DNA of 64,000 nt from Polynucleobacter sp. TSB-Sco08W16 (GTDB taxonomy: Bacteria; Pseudomonadota; Gammaproteobacteria; Burkholderiales; Burkholderiaceae), in the NCBI RefSeq assembly GCF_018687455.1, contig NZ_CP061291.1, positions 124,001-188,000 of the forward strand. Direction: 5' to 3'. The notes under the pieces were generated by a model. The model made no database searches and had not been told where the DNA came from. It saw only the letters and a program-made list of their open reading frames with translations. Both the position numbers and the translations under genes were made by a program. Below are positions 35,743 to 45,644 of the stretch, piece by piece (positions within the stretch are counted from its first letter, which is position 1; every line of letters begins with the position of its first letter).

Positions 35743-37362
35743 ATGCTGACTTTAGAAAATACTTTTGCCAATCCTAGCTCTGTAGCCGATTCAGGCTATG
35801 AAGCTCCTCATCGCTTTTTGATATTAGGATTGGGTGAGTCTGGTATTGCTATGGCAAAGTGGTGCTTACGCAATGGCGCAGCAGTACGCTTAGTAGACAC
35901 TCGCGATCGCTCCAAATTCTCAGAGCATCAGCTTGCTTCACTCGCAGAGTTGGAATTTGCTGGCTTAAAAGACGTTCAGTTTGGACCTCTAAACGATCAG
36001 TTGCTAAATGATATTGATGTGATTGGTATTAGCCCTGGTTTATCGCCATTCCAAGAGCCAACCGAATCATTCTTGATTGCGGCTCGCAAGGCGAGAGTAG
36101 ATGTTTGGAGTGAAATTGAGTTCTTCGCTCGTGCTGTAGATGCTTTGACTCGTATGTCAGCGACAAAAGAATCTGTCTATACCTCTACAGTATTGGCAAT
36201 TACTGGAACTAATGGAAAAACGACTACAACTGCCTTAACTGGACAGTTATGTGAACGTGCTGGAAAGAAAGTGGCGGTTGCCGGGAACATCAGCCCCGCA
36301 GCTCTCGACAAACTTATGACTTGTTTGGATGGTGCAGATCAATTAGAAGATATGCCAGATGTTTGGGTATTAGAGCTATCTAGCTTCCAATTGGTTTATA
36401 CCTATTCTTTGAATGCAACAGCAGCTACAGTTTTAAATATCACTCAGGATCACTTGGATTGGCATGGTGATATGTCTGCATATGTTGAGGCGAAATCGAA
36501 GATCTTTGGAGGTGAGACGATTTGTGTTTTAAATCGGGATGATCCTTTGGTCATGGGTTTGCTAAGCGATGAACAAAAAGCAGAAAAGGCAATCGTTACC
36601 TTTGGCTCTAATCGGCCAGATGAGCAAGGCGCTTTTGGCATTGAGCATGATTTACGCGCAGGTGGAATTGATTGGTTGGTATGGGCAGAGGTGGATGAAG
36701 ATCTTGAACCCAAACCTAAGCGTCGCCGTAAGTCTATGGCAATTGAAGAAGATGAGCCATTGCGCTTGAAGCGCTTGATTCCAGCTGATGCACTGCGTAT
36801 TCGTGGTCGTCACAATGCGTTAAATGCTTTAGCAGCACTTGCATTAGCCCGTGCTGCTGGTTTACCAATGAATGTTTTACTCCATGGTTTGCGTGATTAC
36901 CATGGCGAACCTCATCGTGTACAAAGCATTGCGATTGTGAATGATGTTGAGTATGTAGACGACAGTAAAGGCACTAATGTTGGTGCGACAGTAGCCGCCT
37001 TGAATGGTTTGGGCAGCAATGAATCAGGTAAAAGAATTTGGTTGATTGCTGGCGGAGATGGAAAAGGACAAGACTTTAGTCCATTAAGTGAACCTGCATT
37101 ACGTTTTGTTAAGGGTGCTTTCTTGATTGGCAAAGACGGTGAAAAAATAGCCGAATCAATGGGGGATGTCCCTTGCGTAATTAGTGGCACTCTATCAGCG
37201 GCCGTCCAAGCCGCCGCTTCAAAGGCGGTATCAGGCGACTTAGTTTTATTGTCACCTGCTTGTGCAAGCCTAGATCAGTTCCGAGATTACAAAGAGCGAG
37301 CGCAGGCATTCGTTGCAGAGGTAGAAGAGCTGGGAATGCGTTTTGAGGGAGTTCAAGCGTGA
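35743..37362 (+). CDS. murD: UDP-MurNAc-L-alanine:D-glutamate ligase, long form
   Basis: At 539 residues it is about 100 longer than E. coli MurD (438). Core motifs are present: GLGESGIAMAKW near the N-terminus, AITGTNGKTTTTALTG, ITQDHLDWHGDMSAYVEAK and VDDSKGTNVGAT. The extra length is spread over a longer N-terminus, a segment near residue 140 and a charged insert at about 312-345 (EDLEPKPKRRRKSMAIEEDEP). The core looks intact, so it should add D-Glu to UDP-MurNAc-L-Ala. The overlap with ftsW is 4 bp. Confidence 0.96.
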   Translation: MLTLENTFANPSSVADSGYEAPHRFLILGLGESGIAMAKWCLRNGAAVRLVDTRDRSKFSEHQLASLAELEFAGLKDVQFGPLNDQLLNDIDVIGISPGLSPFQEPTESFLIAARKARVDVWSEIEFFARAVDALTRMSATKESVYTSTVLAITGTNGKTTTTALTGQLCERAGKKVAVAGNISPAALDKLMTCLDGADQLEDMPDVWVLELSSFQLVYTYSLNATAATVLNITQDHLDWHGDMSAYVEAKSKIFGGETICVLNRDDPLVMGLLSDEQKAEKAIVTFGSNRPDEQGAFGIEHDLRAGGIDWLVWAEVDEDLEPKPKRRRKSMAIEEDEPLRLKRLIPADALRIRGRHNALNALAALALARAAGLPMNVLLHGLRDYHGEPHRVQSIAIVNDVEYVDDSKGTNVGATVAALNGLGSNESGKRIWLIAGGDGKGQDFSPLSEPALRFVKGAFLIGKDGEKIAESMGDVPCVISGTLSAAVQAAASKAVSGDLVLLSPACASLDQFRDYKERAQAFVAEVEELGMRFEGVQA

Positions 37363-38630
37363 GCTTAAAAGAAAAACTATTCCCGCAAAACCGCCTCGGC
37401 TTTGATCGCTTTTGGAATTTCTCAAGAGGTGGGATTGATAACTTCCGTAGTGGATTAAGAGATGCTGTTTCTGGCGTGGAGCAGACTCGTTCACGCATGA
37501 TGGAATATGACCAGTTATTAGTATGGGCAGTTTTATCTTTGGCCTTAATTGGTTTGGTGATGGTGTATTCAGCCTCAATTACTTTGGCTGATGGCCCTAA
37601 GTATGCCAACTACAGTAGCAACTTCTTCTTGATTCGCCATCTGATCTCATTAGCTATTGCAATTGCCGTAGGTTTTTGGGCTTTTAAGATTCCTACTAAA
37701 GTATGGGATCGCTATTCACCAGTTATTTTTGGTTTCACTGTTCTATTGCTGATTGCCGTATTAATTCCGGGCATTGGTAAGGGTGTAAATGGTGCTAAAC
37801 GTTGGATTCCACTGGGCTTAATGAACTTCCAGCCTTCTGAGTTAATGAAATTTGCCGCCGTTATTTTTGCAGCAAGCTATACAGTGCAACGTCAAGAGTA
37901 TTTGCATTCCTTCTCTAAAGGAATGTTACCCATGGGTATTGCAGTTGCTCTCGTTGGTGGCCTCTTAATGAAAGAGCCTGATATGGGTGCATTCGTAGTG
38001 GTTGCCTTGATTGCATTCGGTATCTTGTTTTTAGGCGGCATCAATGCCAAATTATTTGGTGGATTGATTGTGGTTGGCTTGCTCAGTGGTGCCGCGATGA
38101 TTGCGCTTTCACCATTCCGCCGTGGTCGTATGTTGGCATTCATGGATCCATGGCAAGTGGATAACGCAGCTAATAAAGGCTATCAATTAACACACTCTCT
38201 AATGGCCTTTGGTCGTGGCGAGTGGTTTGGTACTGGTCTTGGAGGGAGTGTCGAAAAGCTGCACTACTTGCCTGAAGCCCATACCGATTTCATCATGGCC
38301 GTGATTGGGGAAGAGCTTGGCTTTGTTGGCGTTGTTGTGATGATCTTTTTGTTTTACTGGATTGTGCGTCGTGCATTCATCATCGGTCGTACCGCTTTGC
38401 AATTGGATCGAAGTTTTGCAGGCTTGGCAGCAAAAGGCGTTGCCATCTGGATTGGCTGGCAAGCATTTATCAATATGGGTGTGAACCTAGGTTTGTTACC
38501 AACAAAAGGCTTAACTCTTCCATTGGTAAGTTATGGTGGGTCGGGCATCTTGATGAATGCCGTTGCGATTGCAATGCTGCTTCGTATTGATTACGAAAAT
38601 CGTATTCTGATGCGCGGAGGGAAGTTGTGA
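37359..38630 (+). CDS. ftsW: Peptidoglycan glycosyltransferase FtsW
   Basis: A 423-residue SEDS protein with about ten membrane helices after an unusually polar N-terminal stretch of about 50 residues. It has the FQPSELMKFA segment, KEPDMGAFVV with its conserved acidic residue, AHTDFIMAVIGEELGFVG and LPLVSYGGSGILMN. It polymerises lipid II into glycan strands at the septum with FtsI. It overlaps murD and murG by 4 bp each. Confidence 0.97.
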   Translation: MSLKEKLFPQNRLGFDRFWNFSRGGIDNFRSGLRDAVSGVEQTRSRMMEYDQLLVWAVLSLALIGLVMVYSASITLADGPKYANYSSNFFLIRHLISLAIAIAVGFWAFKIPTKVWDRYSPVIFGFTVLLLIAVLIPGIGKGVNGAKRWIPLGLMNFQPSELMKFAAVIFAASYTVQRQEYLHSFSKGMLPMGIAVALVGGLLMKEPDMGAFVVVALIAFGILFLGGINAKLFGGLIVVGLLSGAAMIALSPFRRGRMLAFMDPWQVDNAANKGYQLTHSLMAFGRGEWFGTGLGGSVEKLHYLPEAHTDFIMAVIGEELGFVGVVVMIFLFYWIVRRAFIIGRTALQLDRSFAGLAAKGVAIWIGWQAFINMGVNLGLLPTKGLTLPLVSYGGSGILMNAVAIAMLLRIDYENRILMRGGKL

Positions 38631-39700
38631 CAAAACCCTCAATATTAGTAATGGCTGGTGGTACTGGTGGGCATATCTTCCCAGGACTTGCCGTCGCCGA
38701 ATATTTACGACTTTGCGGTTGGAATGTCTCTTGGTTAGGCAATCAAAGCGGTATGGAATATCGCTTAGTTAAATCTTGCAACTTTCCTTTTGAAGCCGTT
38801 GAGTTTGGTGGCTTACGTGGAAAAGGTCTCAAGGCAAAACTCATGCTGCCAATCAATTTGGCGCGAGCATGTTTTCAGAGTTGGAAGATCATGCGTCGCT
38901 TAAAACCAAGCGTTGTTCTGGGTATGGGCGGATACATTACTTTTCCTGGCGGCCTGGTAACAAAATTCTTAAAACGTCCATTAGTGCTTCATGAATCCAA
39001 TTCTGTAGCTGGTAGCGCCAATCGTGCGCTTGCCAAGATTGCGATGCGTACCTTAACTGGCTTTCCTAACACGATGGCAAATGCAGAGTGGGTTGGTAAT
39101 CCTATTCGTCAAGAGTTCGAGAATATGCCAGCACCTGCTTTGCGTTACGAACAGCGTCAAGGTCTTTTATCTATTTTGGTTGTCGGTGGTAGTTTAGGTG
39201 CTGTGGCACTGAATGAAAACATTCCCGCTGCTTTAGCTTTGATACCTAAGGATCTGCGACCCAAAGTAATTCATCAGGCCGGAGATAAGCATTTAGCAGA
39301 TTTACAGAAACGCTATGCCGATCTGGGGGTTGAAGCAGATATTCGTCCGTTTATTGACGATATGCCAACGGCTTATTCACAGGCAGATCTAGTCATTTGC
39401 CGTGCAGGTGCAATGACTGTATCCGAATTGGCTGCATGTGGTGTGGCCTCTTGCTTGATTCCATTTCCCTATGCGATTGATGATCATCAAACAGCGAATG
39501 CCAAATTCTTATCGGATGCGGACGCAGCAGTTTTATTGCCTCAGCAGTCTCTTAACCCTCACGATTTAGCGTTGATGATTCAAAACTTTAATCGGGATGA
39601 TCTTAAAGATATGGCTGTGCGTGCACACGCGTTAGCCAAGCCAAATGCAACTCAGCGAGCAGCTGAAGTGTGTGCTGATTGTGCAGGAGTAGGCGTATGA
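38627..39700 (+). CDS. murG: UDP-GlcNAc:lipid I N-acetylglucosaminyltransferase MurG
   Basis: A 357-residue GT28/GT-B enzyme. It starts with the glycine loop MAGGTGGHIFPGLAVAEYL, then LGMGGYITFPGG, LHESNSVAGSANR and the donor-site segment VICRAGAMTVSELAACGVASCLIPFPYAIDDHQTANA. It adds GlcNAc to lipid I at the inner face of the membrane. The start is GTG 38627, overlapping the ftsW stop; the stop overlaps murC (ATGA). Confidence 0.98.
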   Translation: MTKPSILVMAGGTGGHIFPGLAVAEYLRLCGWNVSWLGNQSGMEYRLVKSCNFPFEAVEFGGLRGKGLKAKLMLPINLARACFQSWKIMRRLKPSVVLGMGGYITFPGGLVTKFLKRPLVLHESNSVAGSANRALAKIAMRTLTGFPNTMANAEWVGNPIRQEFENMPAPALRYEQRQGLLSILVVGGSLGAVALNENIPAALALIPKDLRPKVIHQAGDKHLADLQKRYADLGVEADIRPFIDDMPTAYSQADLVICRAGAMTVSELAACGVASCLIPFPYAIDDHQTANAKFLSDADAAVLLPQQSLNPHDLALMIQNFNRDDLKDMAVRAHALAKPNATQRAAEVCADCAGVGV

Positions 39701-41133
39701 AACATATTGTTCAGCAGATTCACTTCATTGGTATCGGTGGCGCAGGTATGAGCGGCATTGCAGAGGTACTTTTGAACTTAGGCTACCAAGTTTCCGGCTC
39801 TGATTTGGCCGAGAGCGTGACTACTAAGCGCTTAAAAGACTTAGGCGCGGTCATTCATATTGGGCATGATCCTAAAAATATAGGGACTGCAGAAGCAGTT
39901 GTGATTTCTACCGCAGTTGCAGGCAATAATCCTGAAGTATTGGCTGCTCGTGCGGCAAAAATTCCAGTAATCCAACGCGCTGTGATGCTTGGTGAATTAA
40001 TGCGTTTAAAGCAAGGCATTGCTATCGCTGGAACTCACGGTAAAACAACCACTACCAGTCTAGTGGCTTCAGTTCTGGCGGAAGGCGGTCTAGATCCTAC
40101 CTTTGTTATTGGCGGTAAGCTCAATTCAGCTGGCGCAAATGCGCGTTTAGGTCGCGGTGATTTCATTGTGGTTGAGGCCGATGAGTCTGATGCATCATTC
40201 TTGCAACTCTTCCCAGCTATGGAAGTGGTGACCAATATTGATGCTGATCATATGGATACGTATCAGCATGATATGGCGAGATTGAAGCAAGCCTTTGTGC
40301 AATTTATTCAGCGTATGCCTTTCTATGGCGTAGCAGTTTTGTGTATTGATGATGCAAACGTACGTGACATCATTCCTTTTGTATCTCAACCAGTATTACG
40401 TTACGGCCTCTCTGAGGATGCTGACATTCGGGCAAGCAATATCCGTGCCGATGGAACGCGTATGCACTTTACTGTTGAGCGTCGTACTGTTCGTCGGCAT
40501 GGCAATAAGCCAGGCCCACTCAATGTGACATTAAATCTTCCTGGCTTACATAACGTTCGTAATGCGCTGGCTGCAATTGGTATTGCAACTGAGTTAGGTG
40601 TCGGCGATGAAGCGATTGCTAAAGCCTTATCTGAGTTTGATGGTGTGGGCCGTCGCTTTCAACGCTATGGTGACATTCCACTGGCAGCAGGCGGTAGTTA
40701 CACCTTGATTGATGATTATGGTCATCACCCTGTAGAGATGGCAGCAACATTGGCCGCTGCACGGGGCGCTTTCCCTGATCGCCGTTTAGTGTTGGCATTC
40801 CAGCCTCATCGCTTTACAAGAACTCGCGATTGTTTCGGTGAATTTGTTCAAGTTCTCAGAAATTTTGATGCCTTGGTATTAACTGAGGTTTATCCAGCGG
40901 GTGAAGCAAAGATTCCTGGGGCAGATGGAAAAAGTCTGATGAAGGCGGCCTTAGTAGAAGATAAAAATTTCAAAGGATTACTCAATACGGATGCTGTAGT
41001 TTTTGCAGCTAATGTTGCTGAGATGCCTGAAATGTTAAGTCAAGTATTAAAAGATGGAGATGTATTGATTACGATGGGCGCAGGTTCAATTTCTGCTTTG
41101 CCTCACACCTTGTCGGAGGCAAAGAATGTCTAA
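39697..41133 (+). CDS. murC: UDP-MurNAc:L-alanine ligase
   Basis: A 478-residue Mur ligase with the N-terminal FIGIGGAGMSGIAEVL loop, the ATP loop GIAGTHGKTTTTSLVASVL, EADESDASFL and LIDDYGHHPVEMAATL. It adds the first amino acid of the stem peptide. ATG 39697 forms the ATGA overlap with murG; the frame is open six codons further upstream but that adds only a charged leader. It overlaps ddl by 8 bp. Confidence 0.98.
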   Translation: MKHIVQQIHFIGIGGAGMSGIAEVLLNLGYQVSGSDLAESVTTKRLKDLGAVIHIGHDPKNIGTAEAVVISTAVAGNNPEVLAARAAKIPVIQRAVMLGELMRLKQGIAIAGTHGKTTTTSLVASVLAEGGLDPTFVIGGKLNSAGANARLGRGDFIVVEADESDASFLQLFPAMEVVTNIDADHMDTYQHDMARLKQAFVQFIQRMPFYGVAVLCIDDANVRDIIPFVSQPVLRYGLSEDADIRASNIRADGTRMHFTVERRTVRRHGNKPGPLNVTLNLPGLHNVRNALAAIGIATELGVGDEAIAKALSEFDGVGRRFQRYGDIPLAAGGSYTLIDDYGHHPVEMAATLAAARGAFPDRRLVLAFQPHRFTRTRDCFGEFVQVLRNFDALVLTEVYPAGEAKIPGADGKSLMKAALVEDKNFKGLLNTDAVVFAANVAEMPEMLSQVLKDGDVLITMGAGSISALPHTLSEAKNV

Positions 41134-42133
41134 GCAAGACCCTACTTTATGGGGTGACCGCGTCAAATTGCGCTTAGCGAACTTAGATGTGAAAACATTT
41201 GGTCGGGTAGGTGTTTTGCTGGGTGGCCGCTCTGGCGAGCGTGAGATTTCTTTGATGTCGGGTAATGGTGTGTTACAGGCCCTTCTATCCAAAGGAGTGG
41301 ATGCCCATAGCTTTGATACAGGCTTGCGGAGCCCAACTGAATTGGCTGCTGAAAAATTCGATCGGATCTTCATTTCATTGCATGGTCGCTATGGTGAGGA
41401 TGGCACGATTCAAGGCTTACTAGAGTTGCTTGAATTGCCTTACACCGGTAGCGGTGTATTAGCTTCTGCATTAGCAATTGACAAGATTGTTACTAAGCAA
41501 GTTTGGATTAGTAATGGACTTTCTACTCCTGAATTTGAAGAGTTAACTGCAAACAGCGACTGGAATGGAGTGGTTAAGCATCTTGGCTTACCCTTAATTG
41601 TGAAGCCTGCGCATGAAGGATCTTCATTAGGTTTAACTAAGGTGAAGTCTGTCGAAGAGTTACCTGCTGCTTATCAATTAGCTGCTGGGCTCGATAAAAA
41701 AGTGATTGCAGAAACATGCATCGTGGGTGATGAGTTAACTTGCCCATTAGTTGGTCAAGGTGAGACTGCTGAAGCATTGCCTGTCATCAAAATTATTCCA
41801 CCACAGGCCAATTACGATTTCCATAATAAATATTTCTCTGATGAGACTCAGTATTTGTGCCCAACAGGCCTTACTGCTGAGGTGAATGAGCGAGTTCAAG
41901 AGTTGGCTTTAGCTGCGTATAAAGCGCTTGGCTGTCAGACTTGGGGTCGCGCTGATGTGATGCTCGATCAAAAAACAGGTAAGCCTTATTTACTAGAGAT
42001 GAATACTTCTCCTGGCATGACTTCACATTCATTGGTACCTATGGCTGCAAAAGCTGCTGGGGTTGAATATGCTGATTTAGTACTGTGGTTATTAAGCCAA
42101 ACCCTCCAAGATAAAGAGGTTGCCACTGCATGA
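41126..42133 (+). CDS. ddl: D-alanine:D-alanine ligase
   Basis: A 335-residue ATP-grasp enzyme: GVLLGGRSGEREISLMSG at the N-terminus, LHGRYGEDGTIQGLLELL, YTGSGVLASALAIDK, the lid region with VKPAHEGSSLG and the metal site LEMNTSPGMTSHSL. It makes the D-Ala-D-Ala used by MurF. It sits between murC and ftsQ as ddlB does in E. coli, with a 4-bp overlap into ftsQ. Confidence 0.97.
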   Translation: MSKQDPTLWGDRVKLRLANLDVKTFGRVGVLLGGRSGEREISLMSGNGVLQALLSKGVDAHSFDTGLRSPTELAAEKFDRIFISLHGRYGEDGTIQGLLELLELPYTGSGVLASALAIDKIVTKQVWISNGLSTPEFEELTANSDWNGVVKHLGLPLIVKPAHEGSSLGLTKVKSVEELPAAYQLAAGLDKKVIAETCIVGDELTCPLVGQGETAEALPVIKIIPPQANYDFHNKYFSDETQYLCPTGLTAEVNERVQELALAAYKALGCQTWGRADVMLDQKTGKPYLLEMNTSPGMTSHSLVPMAAKAAGVEYADLVLWLLSQTLQDKEVATA

Positions 42134-42987
42134 GTAACTTCATGGACCGGTTCGGCGAAATCTTCGCCATGCTGATGTCTCCACTTTGGAATCATCCAGA
42201 GCGGATGCAGAAGCTTAGCCGTTTCTTGATGCGTTGTTTTGTAGTCATGCTTGTGATTGGGGTACTGGTCTGGTTAAGTCAGCGCCCAGTATTTGCCCTA
42301 AAGCAAATTCAGATTGAACCAGTCGCAGGCCAAACTTTAAAGCACATCAACAAATCACTCGTGAAGCAGCAAGTTTCAGAGACAGTGCAAGGGAACTTCT
42401 TTAGTGTTCGCTTAGAAGATGTCAAGCGTGGATTTGAAACGATGCCGTGGGTTCGTCATGCCAATGTGCGACGAGTTTGGCCCAATGGCTTGATAGTAAG
42501 CATTGAAGAACAAAAGCCATTTGGCACCTGGGGCGGTGCTGATAGCCGCGCTTTAATGAATACTCATGGAGAAATCTTTGCTGGCCGTGTTTCTGAGGTT
42601 GGTGACGATGTGCATTTAATTGATTTCCATGGACCCGAGGATTCAGGTCAAGAAGTGATGAGTCTTTATGAAAAAGCGAATAACTGGTTCAAGCCCTGGG
42701 GCGCAGAAGTCACTAGCCTGGCGTTAACTGAACGTTATGCCTGGCATATCAAACTTTCAAATGGCATGAAGGTGGAGTTTGGCCGGGATGAAGAAAGTTC
42801 TGACAAAACATTAACGGAAGAGCGTGTTGCGCGTCTCTTCAAATATTGGCCACAAGTTCAAGAGAAGTGGTCGAACAGAATTGATGCAGTGGATTTGCGT
42901 TATGCAAATGGTTTTGCGGTTCATCTTGCTGCTGCAAGTGTGAAAAAGAACGATGTCGATGGTAAGAAAAGCGAGCTGAAGCAATGA
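42130..42987 (+). CDS. ftsQ: Cell division protein FtsQ
   Basis: A 285-residue bitopic protein: a cytoplasmic N-terminus (about 35 residues), one membrane helix (about 36-56), the POTRA domain beginning at FALKQIQIEP (about 60-130, with MPWVRHANVRRVWPNGLIVSIEEQKPFG) and a beta domain (to about 265). It recruits FtsB/FtsL and later division proteins. ftsA starts 10 bp downstream. Confidence 0.95.
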   Translation: MSNFMDRFGEIFAMLMSPLWNHPERMQKLSRFLMRCFVVMLVIGVLVWLSQRPVFALKQIQIEPVAGQTLKHINKSLVKQQVSETVQGNFFSVRLEDVKRGFETMPWVRHANVRRVWPNGLIVSIEEQKPFGTWGGADSRALMNTHGEIFAGRVSEVGDDVHLIDFHGPEDSGQEVMSLYEKANNWFKPWGAEVTSLALTERYAWHIKLSNGMKVEFGRDEESSDKTLTEERVARLFKYWPQVQEKWSNRIDAVDLRYANGFAVHLAAASVKKNDVDGKKSELKQ

Positions 42988-42997
42988 AGGAACGGGT

Positions 42998-44227
42998 ATG
43001 AGTAAAGATAATCGCGATCTATTAGTTGGATTAGATATTGGAACATCCAAGGTGGTCGCTTTGGTCGCAGAATTAGCACCTGATGGCCAATTCAATGTGG
43101 TTGGTGTTGGACAAACTGCTTCTAAAGGCCTGAAGAAGGGCGTAGTTGTCAATATTGAAGCAACCGTTCAGTCGATTCAGAAGGCCTTAGAAGAAGCTGA
43201 GATCATGGCTGATCGCCAAATCGTTCAAGTTTTTACCGGTATTGCTGGTAATCACATTGTGAGTTTTAACTCGAGTGGCATGGTTGCGATTCGCGATAAA
43301 GAGGTGAGCTCTGGAGATGTGGAGCGTGTACTAGAGACTGCAAAAGCAATCAATATTCCTACTGATCAACAGATTTTGCACATTCTCGTTCAGGAATTCA
43401 TCATTGATGGTCAAGAAGATGTCCGTGAGCCGATTGGGATGAGTGGTTTGCGCCTTGAGGTAAAGGTACACATTGTTACTGGCGCTGTTAGTGCTGCACA
43501 AAATATTGTGAAATGTGTGCGTCGCTGTGGTCTTGAGGTTAATGACCTTATTTTGCAACCTCTAGCATCCAGTCTTGCTGTACTAACTGAAGATGAAAAA
43601 GAATTAGGCGTGGTCTTGGTTGATATTGGTGGGGGCACTACCGATATTGCCATCTATTGCCAAGGGTCTATTCGTCATACAGCAGTAATCCCAATTGCAG
43701 GCGATCAAATTACCAATGACATTGCGATGGCATTGCGTACCCCAACAATTGATGCGGAAGATTTGAAGATTGCGCACGGTATCGCCCGTCAAGAAATGGC
43801 AGATCCAACTGCCATGATCGATGTACCTGGAGTGGGGGATCGTGAGCCACGTCCAATGTCTAAACAAGCCTTAGCGGCAGTGATCGAACCGCGTGTTGAA
43901 GAGCTATTTACTTTAGTAAGAGGGGTAGTAAGAGACTCTGGCTATGAAGATATGGTCTCTTCAGGAATAGTTTTGACTGGTGGCACAGCTTTAATGCCAG
44001 GCATGGTTGAGTTGGCCGAGCAAGTCTTCTTGCGACCTGCGCGAATTGGTACACCTGAATATCGCGGTCATTTACATGAGGTCCTTCGCAGCCCTCGTTT
44101 TGCTACCAGCATTGGTTTGTTAATGGAAGGCCAGGCGCAATTGTTGCGTGGTCGTCGTGTTTCTCAGTCAGGCGCTTTACAAGGTGTGATCTCGCGCATG
44201 AAGGAATGGTTTGCAGGAAATTTTTAA
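42998..44227 (+). CDS. ftsA: Cell division protein FtsA
   Basis: A 409-residue actin-like ATPase. It has the phosphate-1 loop LLVGLDIGTSKVVAL, the phosphate-2 loop VLVDIGGGTTDIAIY, the adenosine motif VLTGGTALMPGMVELAE and a C-terminal amphipathic helix (MKEWFAGNF) that anchors FtsZ filaments to the membrane. AAGGAACGGGT just upstream of the ATG is a plausible ribosome-binding site. Confidence 0.98.
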   Translation: MSKDNRDLLVGLDIGTSKVVALVAELAPDGQFNVVGVGQTASKGLKKGVVVNIEATVQSIQKALEEAEIMADRQIVQVFTGIAGNHIVSFNSSGMVAIRDKEVSSGDVERVLETAKAINIPTDQQILHILVQEFIIDGQEDVREPIGMSGLRLEVKVHIVTGAVSAAQNIVKCVRRCGLEVNDLILQPLASSLAVLTEDEKELGVVLVDIGGGTTDIAIYCQGSIRHTAVIPIAGDQITNDIAMALRTPTIDAEDLKIAHGIARQEMADPTAMIDVPGVGDREPRPMSKQALAAVIEPRVEELFTLVRGVVRDSGYEDMVSSGIVLTGGTALMPGMVELAEQVFLRPARIGTPEYRGHLHEVLRSPRFATSIGLLMEGQAQLLRGRRVSQSGALQGVISRMKEWFAGNF

Positions 44228-44275
44228 GTTTTTTCGTCGTCGTCAATGTAGTACGTTTTTTACCTAGGAGGGTAT

Positions 44276-45613
44276 ATGGAATTTGAAATGTTAGATCAAG
44301 AAACAGCTGGTAAGACCATCATCAAAGTAGTTGGAGTTGGTGGCGCTGGTGGTAATGCTGTTCAACACATGATCCGTCGCGGAGTGAATGGCGTAGAGTT
44401 TATTTGCATGAACACCGATGCTGGCGCTTTACAGCGTTCTGAGGCATCTGTGAATTTGCAACTGGGCTCTAGCGGATTAGGTGCTGGCGCTAAACCAGAA
44501 ATCGGCGCTGCTTCTGCTGAAGAAGCCCGCGCACGAATTGCGGACACACTGCAAGGCGCCCATATGGTGTTCATTACTGCTGGTATGGGTGGGGGCACTG
44601 GTACTGGTGCAGCTCCAATTGTTGCTCAAGTGGCTAAAGAAATGGGCATCTTGACTGTTGGCGTTATTAGCAAGCCATTTGATTTTGAGGGTGTAAAGCG
44701 CTTGAAGGTTGCTGAGAATGGTGCCGCTGAGCTCGAGTCTTATGTGGATTCATTGATTGTGGTTCTCAATGAGAAGCTCTTTGAAGTCATGGGCGAAGAT
44801 GCAGAGTTTGATAAAGCTTTTGCATGCGCTGATGATGTATTGCATAACGCGGTTTCTGGTATTGCAGAAATTATCAATGTTCAAGGTTTGATTAACGTTG
44901 ACTTTGAGGACGTGAAGACTGTAATGGGCGAGCAAGGTAAGGCGATGATGGGAACTGCAACAGTTTCTGGTATGGATCGCGCACGCTTGGCTGCCGAAGC
45001 TGCAGTTGCTTCACCATTGCTCGAAGGTGTAGATTTATCAGGAGCACGTGGCGTATTAGTCAACATTACTGCTAGCCGTTCATTGAAGTTGTCTGAAACG
45101 CGTGAAGTGATGGCTGCTATTCGTGGTTATGCTGCTGATGATGCAACTGTCATCTTTGGTACCGTGTACGACGAGAGCTTGGGCGATGCCTTGCGTGTCA
45201 CTGTTGTTGCTACTGGTTTAAATAATCCACAAGCGCGTCAAAATCATCAACCAGAAGTAGTATGGAGACAGGCTACTGGTACTCATGATGCAATGCCAAC
45301 TATGGCTGATCTCAATAGCTTTGCTCCGGCTAGTGCATCTGCAGCTATTAGCAAGGTGAGTTTGGATTCTGCATTGAGTACTAGTGCAGGTATGGCCTTG
45401 ACTGGCTCTGCAAGTGCACCAGCAGCAGCGCAAGCAGCAAGCACTGGGGTTGATTACAGTCAGTATGATTTACCGCGTGTATTTCGTAGCTCTCGTGAGG
45501 CGACTCCTGCGCCAACTTTAGGTGCAGACAGCTCACCTCAAGCAAAGACCTTGCTTGATAAAGGGGCTGATTACTATGAAATCCCTGCGTTTTTACGTAA
45601 ACAAGCAGATTAA
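44276..45613 (+). CDS. ftsZ: Cell division protein FtsZ
   Basis: A 445-residue tubulin-like GTPase. The GTP signature GGGTGTG is at 105-111, the T7-loop NVDFEDVKTVM is intact, a long Ala/Ser/Thr-rich linker follows the core, and the C-terminal peptide YEIPAFLRKQ binds FtsA and the FtsZ-binding proteins. A strong AGGAGG (44266-44271) precedes the ATG, the best ribosome-binding site in the cluster, fitting the need for high FtsZ levels. It is the last gene of the dcw cluster. Confidence 0.98.
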   Translation: MEFEMLDQETAGKTIIKVVGVGGAGGNAVQHMIRRGVNGVEFICMNTDAGALQRSEASVNLQLGSSGLGAGAKPEIGAASAEEARARIADTLQGAHMVFITAGMGGGTGTGAAPIVAQVAKEMGILTVGVISKPFDFEGVKRLKVAENGAAELESYVDSLIVVLNEKLFEVMGEDAEFDKAFACADDVLHNAVSGIAEIINVQGLINVDFEDVKTVMGEQGKAMMGTATVSGMDRARLAAEAAVASPLLEGVDLSGARGVLVNITASRSLKLSETREVMAAIRGYAADDATVIFGTVYDESLGDALRVTVVATGLNNPQARQNHQPEVVWRQATGTHDAMPTMADLNSFAPASASAAISKVSLDSALSTSAGMALTGSASAPAAAQAASTGVDYSQYDLPRVFRSSREATPAPTLGADSSPQAKTLLDKGADYYEIPAFLRKQAD

Positions 45614-45644
45614 TTGACTGCTTAATACAATAGGTTATTGCGAA

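Noticed and set aside
37181..37609. 142-codon minus-strand frame across the murD-ftsW junction
   Set aside because: It is antisense to two certain genes, with no ribosome-binding site and no recognisable domain.
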